A stretch of 38,830 nt of DNA, from assembly GCA_017621755.1 (NCBI GenBank), contig JAGASL010000057.1, positions 1-38,830 on the forward strand, written 5' to 3'. Both the position numbers and the translations under genes were made by a program. Origin of the DNA: Clostridia bacterium. GTDB lineage: Bacteria > Bacillota > Clostridia > Oscillospirales > CAG-272. Positions 5,586-13,555 of the stretch are shown piece by piece. The stretch's first letter is position 1; every line of letters starts with the position of its first letter. The notes beneath the pieces are model-generated. The model made no database searches, was not told the DNA's origin, and was given only the letters and a program-made list of their open reading frames with translations.

Positions 5586-7166
5586 ATGGAAATAGGACAA
5601 TCTATTTATAAGATACGAAATAATGCAAAATTAACACAGGATCAATTTGCGGAAATATTTGATGTTTCACAGCAAGCTGTTCAAAAATGGGAGAGTGGCA
5701 GTGCTGTGCCTGATATCGAAAGGATTGTAAAAATCGCCAAATACTTTGATGTTTCTCTTGATTCTTTAGTAATGGGAAACGATAATCGATTGGTGGAAGA
5801 TATGAACAAGTCGGAGATATTAAAACCACAGTATAAGAATCTTCATGATTGGGAATTCTACGCGTCAAATTTGAAGACAGAGTATCAGCAGTCGATAGAA
5901 GAAGGACTTGATATTGAAGCGTACAAGGAAGTTTTCTATTCGGTATCAATGCTTCCAAAGGGCGAGGTCAAGAAAAGATTTGGAGACATTTTGTTTGACG
6001 TAGTTTTATCAGCTAAAACAAAGGAAGGGTATTCCTACGTAGAGCCATCAGATCTGGAGCAAATTCAAATGATGCGTCAAGGCGCTAACGAGCGGTATTC
6101 TTATGATAAAGCGAAGATAAAGGACAAGGTGTACGGTGCTTGGCTTGGGCGTATCTGTGGTTGTATGCTTGGAAAGAGTGTTGAGGGTGTTCGAACAAAC
6201 GATCTTGTTCCTTTTTTAAAGGAAACAAAGAACTATCCAATGTACAGATATATTTGTCGCAAAGATCTGCAAAATATTGATCTGACAAAATATAAATTTA
6301 ATTTTGCCGGTAGAGTTTATGCAGATGAGATAGATGGAATGCCCGTTGATGACGATACGAATTATGTTGTTCTTGCTCAAAAAATAATTGAAAAATACGG
6401 AAAAGATTTTACGCCTTACGACATATCGAGAGCGTGGCTTGCTTATCAGGGCAAAGACGCATACTGTACTGCAGAGAGAGTTGCGTTTTGTAATTTTGTA
6501 AAAGGTTACGCACCCCCTCAGTCAGCGGTCTACAAAAATCCATACCGCGAGTGGATAGGCGCACAGATAAGAGGGGATTACTTTGGATATATAAATCCGG
6601 GAGATCCGAAGCTTGCTGCGGAAATGGCATGGAGAGACGCATCGATATCACACGTGAAAAACGGAATATACGGCGAAATGTTTGTGGCAGCTATGCTTGC
6701 GATCGCGGCAACCACGAACAGTATAGAAAAAATGATAACCTTGGGCCTTGCCGAAATACCGCAGACGTCAAGACTTTATGAAAGTATTATGTTGATATTG
6801 GATTCGTACAAGCGTGGAGTATCTGAGCAGGATTGCTTTAAGATGATCCATAAAAAATACGACGAACATAGTGAGCACGATTGGTGTCATACGATCTCAA
6901 ATGCTATGATTGTGGCAGCATCACTTTTGTACGGAGAAGGAGACTTTTCGAAGTCTATATGTATGGCAGTTGAAACCGGATTTGATACCGACTGTAACGG
7001 TGCAACCGTTGGATCGATATTGGGCATGGCAAACGGGAAGGAAACGATTTCTGAAGCTTGGAGTGCTCCAATCAGCAACAAACTGCACACCTCAATCTTT
7101 GGTGTTGGAACCGTTAATATATCGGACTGCGTTGAAAAAACACTGTCGCATATTGAAAATGCTTGA
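5586..7166 (+). CDS. XRE-family HTH / ADP-ribosylglycohydrolase fusion
   Basis: A 526-aa protein; ATG at 5586 follows GGAGG at 5577-5581 and removes seven residues from the longest frame. Residues 1-65 are a Cro/CI-type HTH (LTQDQFAEIFDVSQQAVQKW, then a PDIERIVKIAKYFDVSLDSL helix pair). Residues 66-175 are a helical linker. Residues about 176-525 are an ADP-ribosylglycohydrolase (DraG/ARH) domain: KVYGAWLGRICGCMLGKSVEG at its start, the metal-binding DDDTN at 255-259, and DTDCNGATVG at 467-476. These di-magnesium enzymes remove ADP-ribose from proteins or nucleotides. The fusion suggests a regulator that senses an ADP-ribose-type or sugar ligand, or a DNA-bound hydrolase. Catalytic residues look intact. 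It is a single-gene unit ending in family 2 repeat plus terminator. Confidence 0.85.
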   Translation: MEIGQSIYKIRNNAKLTQDQFAEIFDVSQQAVQKWESGSAVPDIERIVKIAKYFDVSLDSLVMGNDNRLVEDMNKSEILKPQYKNLHDWEFYASNLKTEYQQSIEEGLDIEAYKEVFYSVSMLPKGEVKKRFGDILFDVVLSAKTKEGYSYVEPSDLEQIQMMRQGANERYSYDKAKIKDKVYGAWLGRICGCMLGKSVEGVRTNDLVPFLKETKNYPMYRYICRKDLQNIDLTKYKFNFAGRVYADEIDGMPVDDDTNYVVLAQKIIEKYGKDFTPYDISRAWLAYQGKDAYCTAERVAFCNFVKGYAPPQSAVYKNPYREWIGAQIRGDYFGYINPGDPKLAAEMAWRDASISHVKNGIYGEMFVAAMLAIAATTNSIEKMITLGLAEIPQTSRLYESIMLILDSYKRGVSEQDCFKMIHKKYDEHSEHDWCHTISNAMIVAASLLYGEGDFSKSICMAVETGFDTDCNGATVGSILGMANGKETISEAWSAPISNKLHTSIFGVGTVNISDCVEKTLSHIENA

Positions 7167-7192
7167 GTTGCATTTTTGTACTACGAGCCCAG
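7164..7192 (+). repeat. 3'-flank repeat, family 2, copy 2
   Basis: GAGTTGCATTTTTGTACTA then CGAGCCCAG, overlapping the stop codon of the preceding gene. It differs from copy 1 by a single base over the shared part. Confidence 0.75.
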
Positions 7193-7193
7193 C

Positions 7194-7224
7194 AAAAAAA
7201 GCAGGTCAAAGACCTGCTTTTTTT
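7194..7224 (+). terminator. Rho-independent terminator after the XRE-ARH gene
   Basis: AAAAAAAGCAGGTC, an AAA loop, and GACCTGCTTTTTTT. The stem differs from the GCACTTGC type although the repeat before it is nearly identical to copy 1, so repeat and hairpin can be shuffled. Confidence 0.9.
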
Positions 7225-7246
7225 GCTGGCTTTTTTCTTATGGTGC

Positions 7247-7275
7247 TTGACTTATATTTCGATTGATGATATAAT
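7247..7275 (+). promoter_or_regulatory. Promoter for the GH31 gene
   Basis: TTGACT at 7247-7252, a 17-bp spacer, and TATAAT at 7270-7275. The leader is about 105 nt; the ribosome site AGGAGAG is at 7374-7380. Confidence 0.75.
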
Positions 7276-7386
7276 TTGTTTTAAAAATAACAAATAGGAA
7301 GTGTGAAGTTGGATAGGCTTTTCAACCGTCTTCAAAACATTGCTTGGCTTTGAGTTTCTGTTTGTTTTTGCATAGGAGAGTGGGCT

Positions 7387-8943
7387 ATGAACGTATCTGT
7401 AAAAATGCTTGAAAACGAATACTGGTGGGGCGCATCATCCTCGACAGGGGAACAGCAGCCGTTTGACGCCGAGTCTAAATTTACGTATGATATGAACTGC
7501 GGCGCGAATCAAACAATGCCTTTCTTCCTATCAAGCAAGGGGCGTTATATTTGGTGCGATAGTCCTATGGTGGTCAGAATTGAAAATGGCGAAATTCATC
7601 TTTCTGCCCGAGAAGAAATCCTTGTATGTGATGCCGGAGAGAGTTTGCGGGACGCTTATTTGTGCGCTTCGCAGAAGCATTTCCCGTTTTCGGGAAAGAT
7701 TCCTCCCGAAAAATTTTTTACCTCGGCACAGTACAACACCTGGATGGAGCTTGATTATCACCAAAGCCAGGAAGGTGTTCTCAGATATGCCCATGGATTG
7801 ATTGAAAACGGATACGAGCCGGGGGTTTTGATGATCGATGAGGGTTGGCATGGGCGTTACGGTCTTTGGGAGTTTGATAGGGTGAAGTTCCCGAATCCGC
7901 GCGCGATGGTGGACGAGCTTCACAAAATGGGCTTTAAGGTCATGCTTTGGGTTGTTCCGCTGGTTACGCCTGATGGAATGGACTTTACTCTTGCAACTGA
8001 ACGTAAACACCTTACAGGCGGTGCGGGAGATAAGAACTATTTTCTCCGTACCGACGATGGCAAAGTTGCCATCGTTCATTGGTGGAATGGATATAGCGCC
8101 ATTCTTAATATGTGTAAAGAGGATGACAGAGAGTTTTTAGACAAAAAGCTCAGTTATTTGATTGATGCATACGGTGTGGATGGATTTAAGTTTGACGGTG
8201 GCAATATACACATGTACAATCCAGAAAACATAATCAACGGCCAGCAGACGAAATACACTGCTGACGAGCTGAATCTGGCGTGGAACGACTTCGGAACGAG
8301 ATATGAATATCACGAATACAAAGATACCTTCAAGGGTGGAGGCAAGGCGGTCATTCAGCGACTTCAGGACCGAAACCACACTTGGAACAATAACGGACTT
8401 ACCTCCATTCTTCCTGCGGCTTTGGTGCAGGGACTGATCGGCCATCCGTTCATTTGTCCAGACATGGTAGGCGGTGGGGAGTGGTCGTTTAACTACGTTT
8501 CCGATTTCAAGTGCGATCAGGAGTTGTTTGTCCGTATGGCACAGTGCTCTGCGTTGTTTCCTATGATTCAGTATTCTTGGGCACCATGGCGTATGCTTGA
8601 CGAAAAGCACCGTGAGCTGTGTCTTGAGGCGGCAAAGCTGCATAAGCGTTTTTCTGACTGTATTGTGAAATTGGTACAAGAGTCCGCCGTGACCGGAGAA
8701 CCGATTGTTCGGCATATGGAATACGAATTTCCACACTGTGGGTATGAGAATATCAAGGATCAGTTTATGTTAGGGACTGATGTTCTGGTGGCGCCGGTTA
8801 TGGAAAAAGGAGCAGAGCAACGCTCTGTTGTGTTGCCACAAGGGCAATGGATCTATTGCGACGGTAAAGAATATGAGGGTGATGGTACCGTTGTCGTAAG
8901 TGCTCCTGTCGAGAGACTTCCATATTTTACAAGAAAAGACTAA
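7387..8943 (+). CDS. GH31 family alpha-glycosidase
   Basis: A 518-aa protein, short for GH31 (most are 600-900 aa), with a reduced N-terminal beta-sandwich of about 100 residues. The (beta/alpha)8 barrel starts near residue 110 (FFTSAQYNTWMELDYHQ). The nucleophile is D270 in YGVDGFKFDGGN. The acid/base is probably D328 in QDRNHTW, judged by position only. HPFICPDMVGGGEW at about 353-366 resembles the barrel end of the MYORG/YihQ-like branch. A small C-terminal beta domain (LGTDVLVAPVMEKG) is typical of the family. There is no signal peptide. It likely removes alpha-linked glucose, galactose or xylose from imported oligosaccharides; the exact sugar is not readable. It is a single-gene unit. 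Confidence 0.85.
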   Translation: MNVSVKMLENEYWWGASSSTGEQQPFDAESKFTYDMNCGANQTMPFFLSSKGRYIWCDSPMVVRIENGEIHLSAREEILVCDAGESLRDAYLCASQKHFPFSGKIPPEKFFTSAQYNTWMELDYHQSQEGVLRYAHGLIENGYEPGVLMIDEGWHGRYGLWEFDRVKFPNPRAMVDELHKMGFKVMLWVVPLVTPDGMDFTLATERKHLTGGAGDKNYFLRTDDGKVAIVHWWNGYSAILNMCKEDDREFLDKKLSYLIDAYGVDGFKFDGGNIHMYNPENIINGQQTKYTADELNLAWNDFGTRYEYHEYKDTFKGGGKAVIQRLQDRNHTWNNNGLTSILPAALVQGLIGHPFICPDMVGGGEWSFNYVSDFKCDQELFVRMAQCSALFPMIQYSWAPWRMLDEKHRELCLEAAKLHKRFSDCIVKLVQESAVTGEPIVRHMEYEFPHCGYENIKDQFMLGTDVLVAPVMEKGAEQRSVVLPQGQWIYCDGKEYEGDGTVVVSAPVERLPYFTRKD

Positions 8944-8955
8944 CAAAAAAAGAAC

Positions 8956-9004
8956 GAAGAATACCTCAAATTCTAACTGTGGAGTTTGGTTTGAGGTGTT
9001 CTTC
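8956..9004 (+). terminator. Terminator-like hairpin after the GH31 gene
   Basis: GAAGAATACCTCAAA (8956-8970) pairs with TTTGAGGTGTTCTTC (8990-9004) with one mismatch, followed by TTTTCT. A second terminator lies 75 bp downstream. Confidence 0.7.
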
Positions 9005-9049
9005 TTTTCTGTAAACCCTTATGCCATAAGGATTTTTGATGCTTCTGTA

Positions 9050-9076
9050 AGGGTTCGAAATTGTTGGGTGAACTCA
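9050..9076 (+). repeat. 3'-flank repeat, family 1, copy 4
   Basis: GGGTTCGAAATTGTTGGG then TGAACTCAG. This copy is not attached to a stop codon; it follows a complete terminator, so it is separate from the GH31 gene. Confidence 0.7.
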
Positions 9077-9077
9077 G

Positions 9078-9110
9078 AAAAAAGCACTTGCTTTGGCAAG
9101 TGCTTTTTTT
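9078..9110 (+). terminator. Rho-independent terminator (GCACTTGC type)
   Basis: AAAAAAGCACTTGC, TTTG, GCAAGTGCTTTTTTT. The next 90 bp to the promoter contain GGGAAACA (9135) and TGTTTCCC (9185) as a loose inverted repeat and nothing else recognisable. Confidence 0.9.
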
Positions 9111-9209
9111 CTGGCAAAATTCGCATTCGGCGAGGGAAACATGGCGACAATAGAGCAATATTTTGTAATCTGTGCCGAAAATCTGTTTCCCGGCCAAAGA
9201 ATAAATGTA

Positions 9210-9238
9210 TTGACAAACAAAAGCCTGTATGGTATAAT
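9210..9238 (+). promoter_or_regulatory. Promoter for the beta-helix gene
   Basis: TTGACA at 9210-9215, a 17-bp spacer, and TATAAT at 9233-9238: full consensus. Confidence 0.9.
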
Positions 9239-9273
9239 CATGCCGATTTTTGAGTGAAGAGGGGAAGGGTAAT

Positions 9274-10509
9274 ATGGCTAAATCTGAGAATCAGCTTGCG
9301 CTTTACGGTGATGGGATCCACGACGATACAGACGCGATACAGGGAATGATTGATAGCGGTGCTTGCGAGGTGTGTCTACCTGCTCCCTTACAATGCTATC
9401 TTATTTCAAGGCCGCTGATTATTCCGTCAAACTTTAAGCTCAAGCTGCCTCGCTATGCCGAAATCAAGCTTGCTGATGGGGCAAATTGCTTTATGCTGCA
9501 AAATAAAGCGGTCGAAAAGCCCGCGACGCGGTTGAGAGATTTTCTTACACCCATGCAAAAGATGCTTTGGCGCTTTTACGATCTTCTTTCGCCGGAAAAG
9601 GAGGATACGTGCCATGACTTTGAAATCGAAGGCGGTATTTGGAATTTTAATAATATGAATCAAACGCCGAACCCCATCTATACACGGCGCTTTGATGACA
9701 GCGGCTACCTCGGTCACGTGATGTTTTTTTATAACGTGCGCTGCTTTAAGCTCTCTAACCTCACGATCAAGGATCCTGCCAATTATGCGATCATGATTGA
9801 TACGGGGTCCTACTTTACGATTGAGAATATCACCTTTGATTTTAACCTCGGCAATCCCATTGCGTCCAATATGGATGGTGTACATCTGAATGGCAACTGT
9901 CACTACGGCGTTATCAGAAATCTGCAGGGCGCGTGCTATGACGATCTCGTGGCACTGAACGCGCATGAGGGCTCCGGCGGAGACATTACGAATATCGAAA
10001 TCGATGGCCTTTTTGCGGAGAATTGTCATAGTGCCGTTCGCTTACTAACGGTCAATCATCACGTAGCGCATATCAGTATTTCCAACGTTTACGGAACCTA
10101 TTATCAATACTGCGTTGGTTTTACCAAGCATTATCCCGGTGAAACGACGGGACGTTTTGACGCCATAACTCTTGAAAATATACATGCCTCAAAATCGGAG
10201 CGGTTGCCGAGCCAGGAGGCGCACATGGAACGTAAGGATTATCATTTCCCGTTTATATGGATTCAAGAGGAAACGGTAGTAAATCAACTCAGCATAGATC
10301 ATCTTCACCGTCGAGAGTATGTAAATCCGGTTGATACAATACGGATTGAGAAAAATGCCGTGGTTAATTTCTTGAATCTTCGCGACATAACGGTTGAAAA
10401 TCATACCGATGATGACTGCGCAACGCTTGTAAACTGTGGAACAGTAGGAAAACTTTATACGGTGGATATGTGTGAAAACGATATAAATAACGAAGGAATT
10501 ATTGATTGA
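9274..10509 (+). CDS. GH28 / pectate-lyase-superfamily beta-helix protein
   Basis: A 411-aa protein; ATG at 9274 follows GAGGGGAAGGG, and an in-frame TTG at 9250 lies too close to the promoter. It begins with the GDGIHDDTDAIQ motif typical of pectate-lyase-superfamily proteins. Coils of a right-handed beta-helix follow (KLSNLTIKDPANYAIMIDT, ENITFDF). NMDGVHLNGN and CYDDLVALNAHEG lie where GH28 polygalacturonases have NTDGxD and their catalytic DD, but the match is loose, so hydrolytic chemistry is not certain. There is no signal peptide, so a cytoplasmic role on pectin-type or other acidic oligosaccharides is likely. It probably shares its transcript with the next gene because no terminator separates them. 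Confidence 0.75.
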   Translation: MAKSENQLALYGDGIHDDTDAIQGMIDSGACEVCLPAPLQCYLISRPLIIPSNFKLKLPRYAEIKLADGANCFMLQNKAVEKPATRLRDFLTPMQKMLWRFYDLLSPEKEDTCHDFEIEGGIWNFNNMNQTPNPIYTRRFDDSGYLGHVMFFYNVRCFKLSNLTIKDPANYAIMIDTGSYFTIENITFDFNLGNPIASNMDGVHLNGNCHYGVIRNLQGACYDDLVALNAHEGSGGDITNIEIDGLFAENCHSAVRLLTVNHHVAHISISNVYGTYYQYCVGFTKHYPGETTGRFDAITLENIHASKSERLPSQEAHMERKDYHFPFIWIQEETVVNQLSIDHLHRREYVNPVDTIRIEKNAVVNFLNLRDITVENHTDDDCATLVNCGTVGKLYTVDMCENDINNEGIID

Positions 10510-10518
10510 TGTTATAAT
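10510..10518 (+). promoter_or_regulatory. Possible extended -10 promoter before the GH10 gene
   Basis: TG-T-TATAAT at 10510-10518 directly after the upstream stop codon. No -35 is seen. Confidence 0.35.
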
Positions 10519-10542
10519 AAAAGAGAGAAAGGCGGTGGTTGG

Positions 10543-10680
10543 ATGGCAAAATTAAAAGAAAAAAGATGTGTCGATATCATTTTACAAAAACTGCGACGGC
10601 TCGGGAAGAGTACAGAGAAAAGAATTTGCCAAGGAGATATTAATTATGACAAAACAGAAAATAAGAGAAATTTGGTTTAG
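10543..10680 (+). CDS. Possible 45-aa leader peptide or gene remnant
   Basis: An ATG preceded by AGGCGGTGG opens a 45-codon basic frame (MAKLKEKRCVDIILQKLRRL...) whose end overlaps the first 35 nt of the GH10 gene in another frame. Its ribosome site is better than chance. It could be a translated leader coupling to the xylanase or a remnant left by rearrangement. No family is recognised. Confidence 0.25.
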   Translation: MAKLKEKRCVDIILQKLRRLGKSTEKRICQGDINYDKTENKRNLV

Positions 10681-12010
10681 GGAATTTGAAGCTCAAAGGG
10701 AATTAACAAAGTCAAGATGTGAGCGCGATATTGAAAAGTACCGCAAGGGTGACAAAAAAATCGTTCTTAAAAATAAAGACGGAAGGACGCTTGCAAATAA
10801 AAGGGTGGCTATTCATCAAAAAAGCCATGATTTCAATTTCGGTGCAAATATATTTATGCTGGATGAGTTTTCGGATGAAAAGGACAATACAGCATACCGG
10901 GAGATCTTTAAAAAATACTTCAATGCGGCGACCGTTCCGTTTTATTGGGAAGGAATTGAACCCGAAGAGGGAAAACTTCGCTTTGAAAAGGGAAGTCCCA
11001 AGGTTTTCCGCCGTCCTGCACCCGACCTTTGTCTTGAATATTGCAACGAAAACGGTATTTCTCCAAAGTTGCATTGCCTATTTTATGATAAATATATGGC
11101 TATACCGGATTGGCTGCCCAAAAAAGATGAGAAAAAAATGCGGGAGCTGTATGAGAAGCGTTTTTGTGAAATATCAGAGCGTTACAGAGGCAAAATGATG
11201 GAGGTTGAAGTAACGAATGAAATTCTATGCGCTCCATATTGGAGTGAGAATGACGGTATATCAAGCGTTTTAAGTTACAAGAAGAATACCGTGGAATGGG
11301 CGTTTGATCTTGCCAAAAAATACTTCCCAAATGATAAGCTTATTATCAACGAGGGCAATCCCATGCTTCATACTATTGCCAAGGAAGGATATTTTTCAAA
11401 GTATTATTTGCAACTGGAAAAGTTGATAGCAAAGGGTACGCCCATAGATAAGATAGGCATCCAGAATCACATATTTTACGGTGCCACCCTCCCGGCGGGA
11501 GAAGAACCCGCTGATGATGAAATTCCCGGTTATTCGATTTACTTTAACCCGGATAATTATTTTAAGGGGTTGGATTTTCTTTCGGAATTCGGACTTCCTC
11601 TTGAAATTACAGAGCATACAATTCCCACACCGGGCGAGGGGGAGGAAGCCGAGCTGATACAAGCCGACCTTCTTGAAAACCTCTATACGATATGGTTCTC
11701 AATTCCGAAAATGGAAACGGTTATGTATTGGAACATCGTGGACAAAACATGCTATGTCGGAAAAGGCTGGAATGAAAATAATTGCCGCGGAGGTCTCTTC
11801 CACAGAGATTTTACACCTAAAAAGGCCGCCGAAAGACTTTATTATCTGATGAACGAAAAATGGCATACTGATTTAGTGCTTACTTCCGATGAAAACGGAG
11901 AAATTGATTTCAGAGGATTTTACGGTAACTACACAGTCGAGATAGACGGCGAAGAGTATGAATTTTCTCTTCATAAGGATGAAAGCAGCTGCTTTGAACT
12001 ATCCCTGTAA
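10646..12010 (+). CDS. GH10 family endo-1,4-beta-xylanase-like protein
   Basis: A 454-aa protein. The start at 10646 follows AAGGAG (10631-10636); the longer frame from GTG 10568 adds a poor N-terminus. The barrel has the GH10 layout: FNAATVPFYWEGIEPEEGK (strand 3 motif), PKLHCLFYDK, E192 in EVTNEIL as acid/base, and E323 in LEITEHT as nucleophile, with IGIQNHIF before it. The first 60 residues look like a beta-domain (VLKNKDGRTLANKRVAIHQK). The C-terminus (DENGEIDFRGFYGNYTVEIDG) is a small beta-sandwich often seen after such barrels. There is no signal peptide, pointing to intracellular xylo-oligosaccharide cleavage. An orphan ribosome site follows the stop codon. Confidence 0.85.
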   Translation: MTKQKIREIWFREFEAQRELTKSRCERDIEKYRKGDKKIVLKNKDGRTLANKRVAIHQKSHDFNFGANIFMLDEFSDEKDNTAYREIFKKYFNAATVPFYWEGIEPEEGKLRFEKGSPKVFRRPAPDLCLEYCNENGISPKLHCLFYDKYMAIPDWLPKKDEKKMRELYEKRFCEISERYRGKMMEVEVTNEILCAPYWSENDGISSVLSYKKNTVEWAFDLAKKYFPNDKLIINEGNPMLHTIAKEGYFSKYYLQLEKLIAKGTPIDKIGIQNHIFYGATLPAGEEPADDEIPGYSIYFNPDNYFKGLDFLSEFGLPLEITEHTIPTPGEGEEAELIQADLLENLYTIWFSIPKMETVMYWNIVDKTCYVGKGWNENNCRGGLFHRDFTPKKAAERLYYLMNEKWHTDLVLTSDENGEIDFRGFYGNYTVEIDGEEYEFSLHKDESSCFELSL

Positions 12011-12019
12011 TATACAAAC

Positions 12020-12031
12020 TAAGGAGGAATA
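12020..12031 (+). promoter_or_regulatory. Orphan Shine-Dalgarno site with no gene after it
   Basis: AAGGAGGAATAG at about 12020 is a near-perfect ribosome site 10 nt after the GH10 stop, but no start codon follows at a usable distance. About 20 nt later the family 2 repeat begins. The simplest reading is that a following operon gene was lost at the repeat junction. Confidence 0.5.
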
Positions 12032-12049
12032 GCAAATCTTCATTTTATT

Positions 12050-12077
12050 AAGTTGCAATTCCGTCCTACGAGCACAG
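12050..12077 (+). repeat. 3'-flank repeat, family 2, copy 3
   Basis: AAGTTGCAATTCCGTCCTAC then GAGCACAG; the most diverged of the three family 2 copies, again fused to a terminator. Confidence 0.65.
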
Positions 12078-12078
12078 A

Positions 12079-12110
12079 AAAAAAGCACTTGCTTCGGCAA
12101 GTGCTTTTTT
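12079..12110 (+). terminator. Rho-independent terminator (GCACTTGC type)
   Basis: AAAAAAGCACTTGC, TTCG loop, GCAAGTGCTTTTTT. Confidence 0.9.
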
Positions 12111-12116
12111 AATGAA

Positions 12117-12145
12117 TTGACACGCGGTGTGTTTCGTGCTATAAT
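12117..12145 (+). promoter_or_regulatory. Promoter for the beta-lactamase-fold gene
   Basis: TTGACA at 12117-12122, a 17-bp spacer, and TATAAT at 12140-12145. Confidence 0.9.
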
Positions 12146-12168
12146 GGACCGGGAAAGGGGGCCTTTTT

Positions 12169-13170
12169 ATGCTTCATTTGGAAAAAACGATAGACGAGTA
12201 CGTCGAAAAGGGAATTCTGCGGCAGGTTGCCGTGCGTGTCGGACGGGGCGATGGGGTGCTTTATGACACATTTCGCGGCGGGGTGGACGACGCCGCGCTT
12301 TTTGATATGGCGTCGGTCACCAAAATCATGGCAACGACCTCGCTTGCCCTGATCGCGCTTGATCACGGGCTGATAAGTGTAAATGACCCCGTGGCCAAGT
12401 TTTATTCAACCGACAAGCCGCTGACGGTTGAGCATTTGCTGACGCATACGGTCGGCGTTGGGCATAAGCCGCTGAACAAAGCGGGCAATACCTACGCCAA
12501 TATAGCCGAAAAAATACTGGAAATTCCTGCCGACATTCCGATCGGGACGGACGTGCTGTACAGCTGCCCCGGGTTTATTCTGCTCGGGAAAATATTGGAA
12601 CGCGTGTTTGGCAAGCCCTTGAACGAATGCTTTGACGAGCTTGTAGCGAAGCCGCTTGGCTTTGAAAACACGTCGTTTTTGCCGAAAAACAGGCAACGCG
12701 CCGTGAATTCCAATCTTGAGGAAGAAAAACGCGGCGTGGTTAACGATTACAACTGCCAATTTCTTGGCGGTGTGGCGGGGAATGCGGGCTTGTTTTCCTG
12801 CCTTTCGGATGTGACGAATTACGTCCGCCTTTTGCAAAACAGAGGCGCGCCGTTGATCGGTGAGCGGACCTTTATGGCGGCGGCAGAAAACCATACAGCC
12901 GGGATGAGCGAGTCCCGCGGTCTTGGCTTTTTATATGTAGATGGCCGCTACACGCAGACAGGCGGCCTGTTCCCGGACGGCGCGATCGGGCATTGCGGGC
13001 ACACGGGGCAATCTGTTTTTGTGGATTATCGTTCGGGTTTGTATGTGATCATTCTGTCGGACGCAACGATATCCACCGTAAAACAATACGGTGTTGAGCA
13101 TTATGATGAGGTGATCAAGATGCGTGCGCGCATCCATGCGGCCATCAAACAGGAGCTGAAAGAGGTATGA
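12169..13170 (+). CDS. Beta-lactamase-fold serine hydrolase (class C/esterase type)
   Basis: A 333-aa cytoplasmic protein of the AmpC/PBP-like superfamily. The nucleophile motif is S49-V-T-K52 in DMASVTKIM. The second motif is Y131-S-C133 in VLYSCPGF, where the usual third residue is N or S. The third is H278-T-G280 in GHCGHTGQ in place of KTG. GVVNDYNCQFLGGVAGNAGLFS at about 189-210 is characteristic of the esterase/peptidase branch rather than true beta-lactamases. There is no signal peptide, so antibiotic resistance is unlikely; an esterase or amidase acting on a sugar ester or peptide is more likely. ATG lies after GGGAAAGGGGG. It has its own promoter; a hairpin array follows with no clear terminator. 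Confidence 0.8.
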   Translation: MLHLEKTIDEYVEKGILRQVAVRVGRGDGVLYDTFRGGVDDAALFDMASVTKIMATTSLALIALDHGLISVNDPVAKFYSTDKPLTVEHLLTHTVGVGHKPLNKAGNTYANIAEKILEIPADIPIGTDVLYSCPGFILLGKILERVFGKPLNECFDELVAKPLGFENTSFLPKNRQRAVNSNLEEEKRGVVNDYNCQFLGGVAGNAGLFSCLSDVTNYVRLLQNRGAPLIGERTFMAAAENHTAGMSESRGLGFLYVDGRYTQTGGLFPDGAIGHCGHTGQSVFVDYRSGLYVIILSDATISTVKQYGVEHYDEVIKMRARIHAAIKQELKEV

Positions 13171-13212
13171 CCCGGCTCCTTTGCCTCAAACGGGACATCC
13201 GATACGCAAAAA

Positions 13213-13350
13213 GCACTTGCGAACGGCGACCTGCGATAAAGCAGGTGCGCCGAACGATGTTTGCCCTTACGTGCAAGTGATGTCGGCTTCGCTTAATGAT
13301 GTAGCCTTCGGCAATGATGTAGTGCCTACGGCACAGTGGGCAAACATCAC
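13213..13350. repeat. Hairpin array 4 (linker GATGT)
   Basis: Outer arms GATGTTTGCCC (13256-13266) and GGGCAAACATC (13338-13348) are an 11-bp perfect match. Between them are AGCC/GGC and GTGCC/GGCAC hairpins each preceded by GATGT. Before the outer arm, ACCTGC/GCAGGT sits within GGCG/CGCC. An 84-codon open frame through it is an artefact of the palindromes. Confidence 0.75.
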
Positions 13351-13370
13351 TTCTTTACCACCCGAAAATA

Positions 13371-13490
13371 AAATATGGTATAACACTCTATACCTATGCC
13401 AATGCTACAGAGCAACTGGCTTCCTATGTTCATAGCTACGAACGTAGCGCAAACAGAAAACTCCAGGCGTATTTCAAGTCAATCGATTGA
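13371..13490 (+). pseudogene. Possible gene-tail remnant
   Basis: A frame with no start codon reads as protein-like for about 38 codons to a TGA (ending ANRKLQAYFKSID). It sits between hairpin array 4 and the sialidase-like gene. It may be the tail of a deleted gene or chance; no family is recognised. The rest of this 385-bp gap holds nothing else I can support. Confidence 0.2.
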
Positions 13491-13555
13491 TCGCTTCTGA
13501 CCGTATGTTACCAGAAATATAAAATATAAATTTCACTGCATGGAGGATATTCGAT

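Noticed and set aside
12169..13170. Antibiotic-resistance beta-lactamase
   Set aside because: No signal peptide and altered second and third motifs; more like an esterase or peptidase branch.
13181..13435. 84-codon open frame after the beta-lactamase-fold gene
   Set aside because: Runs through hairpin array 4 and has no ribosome site.
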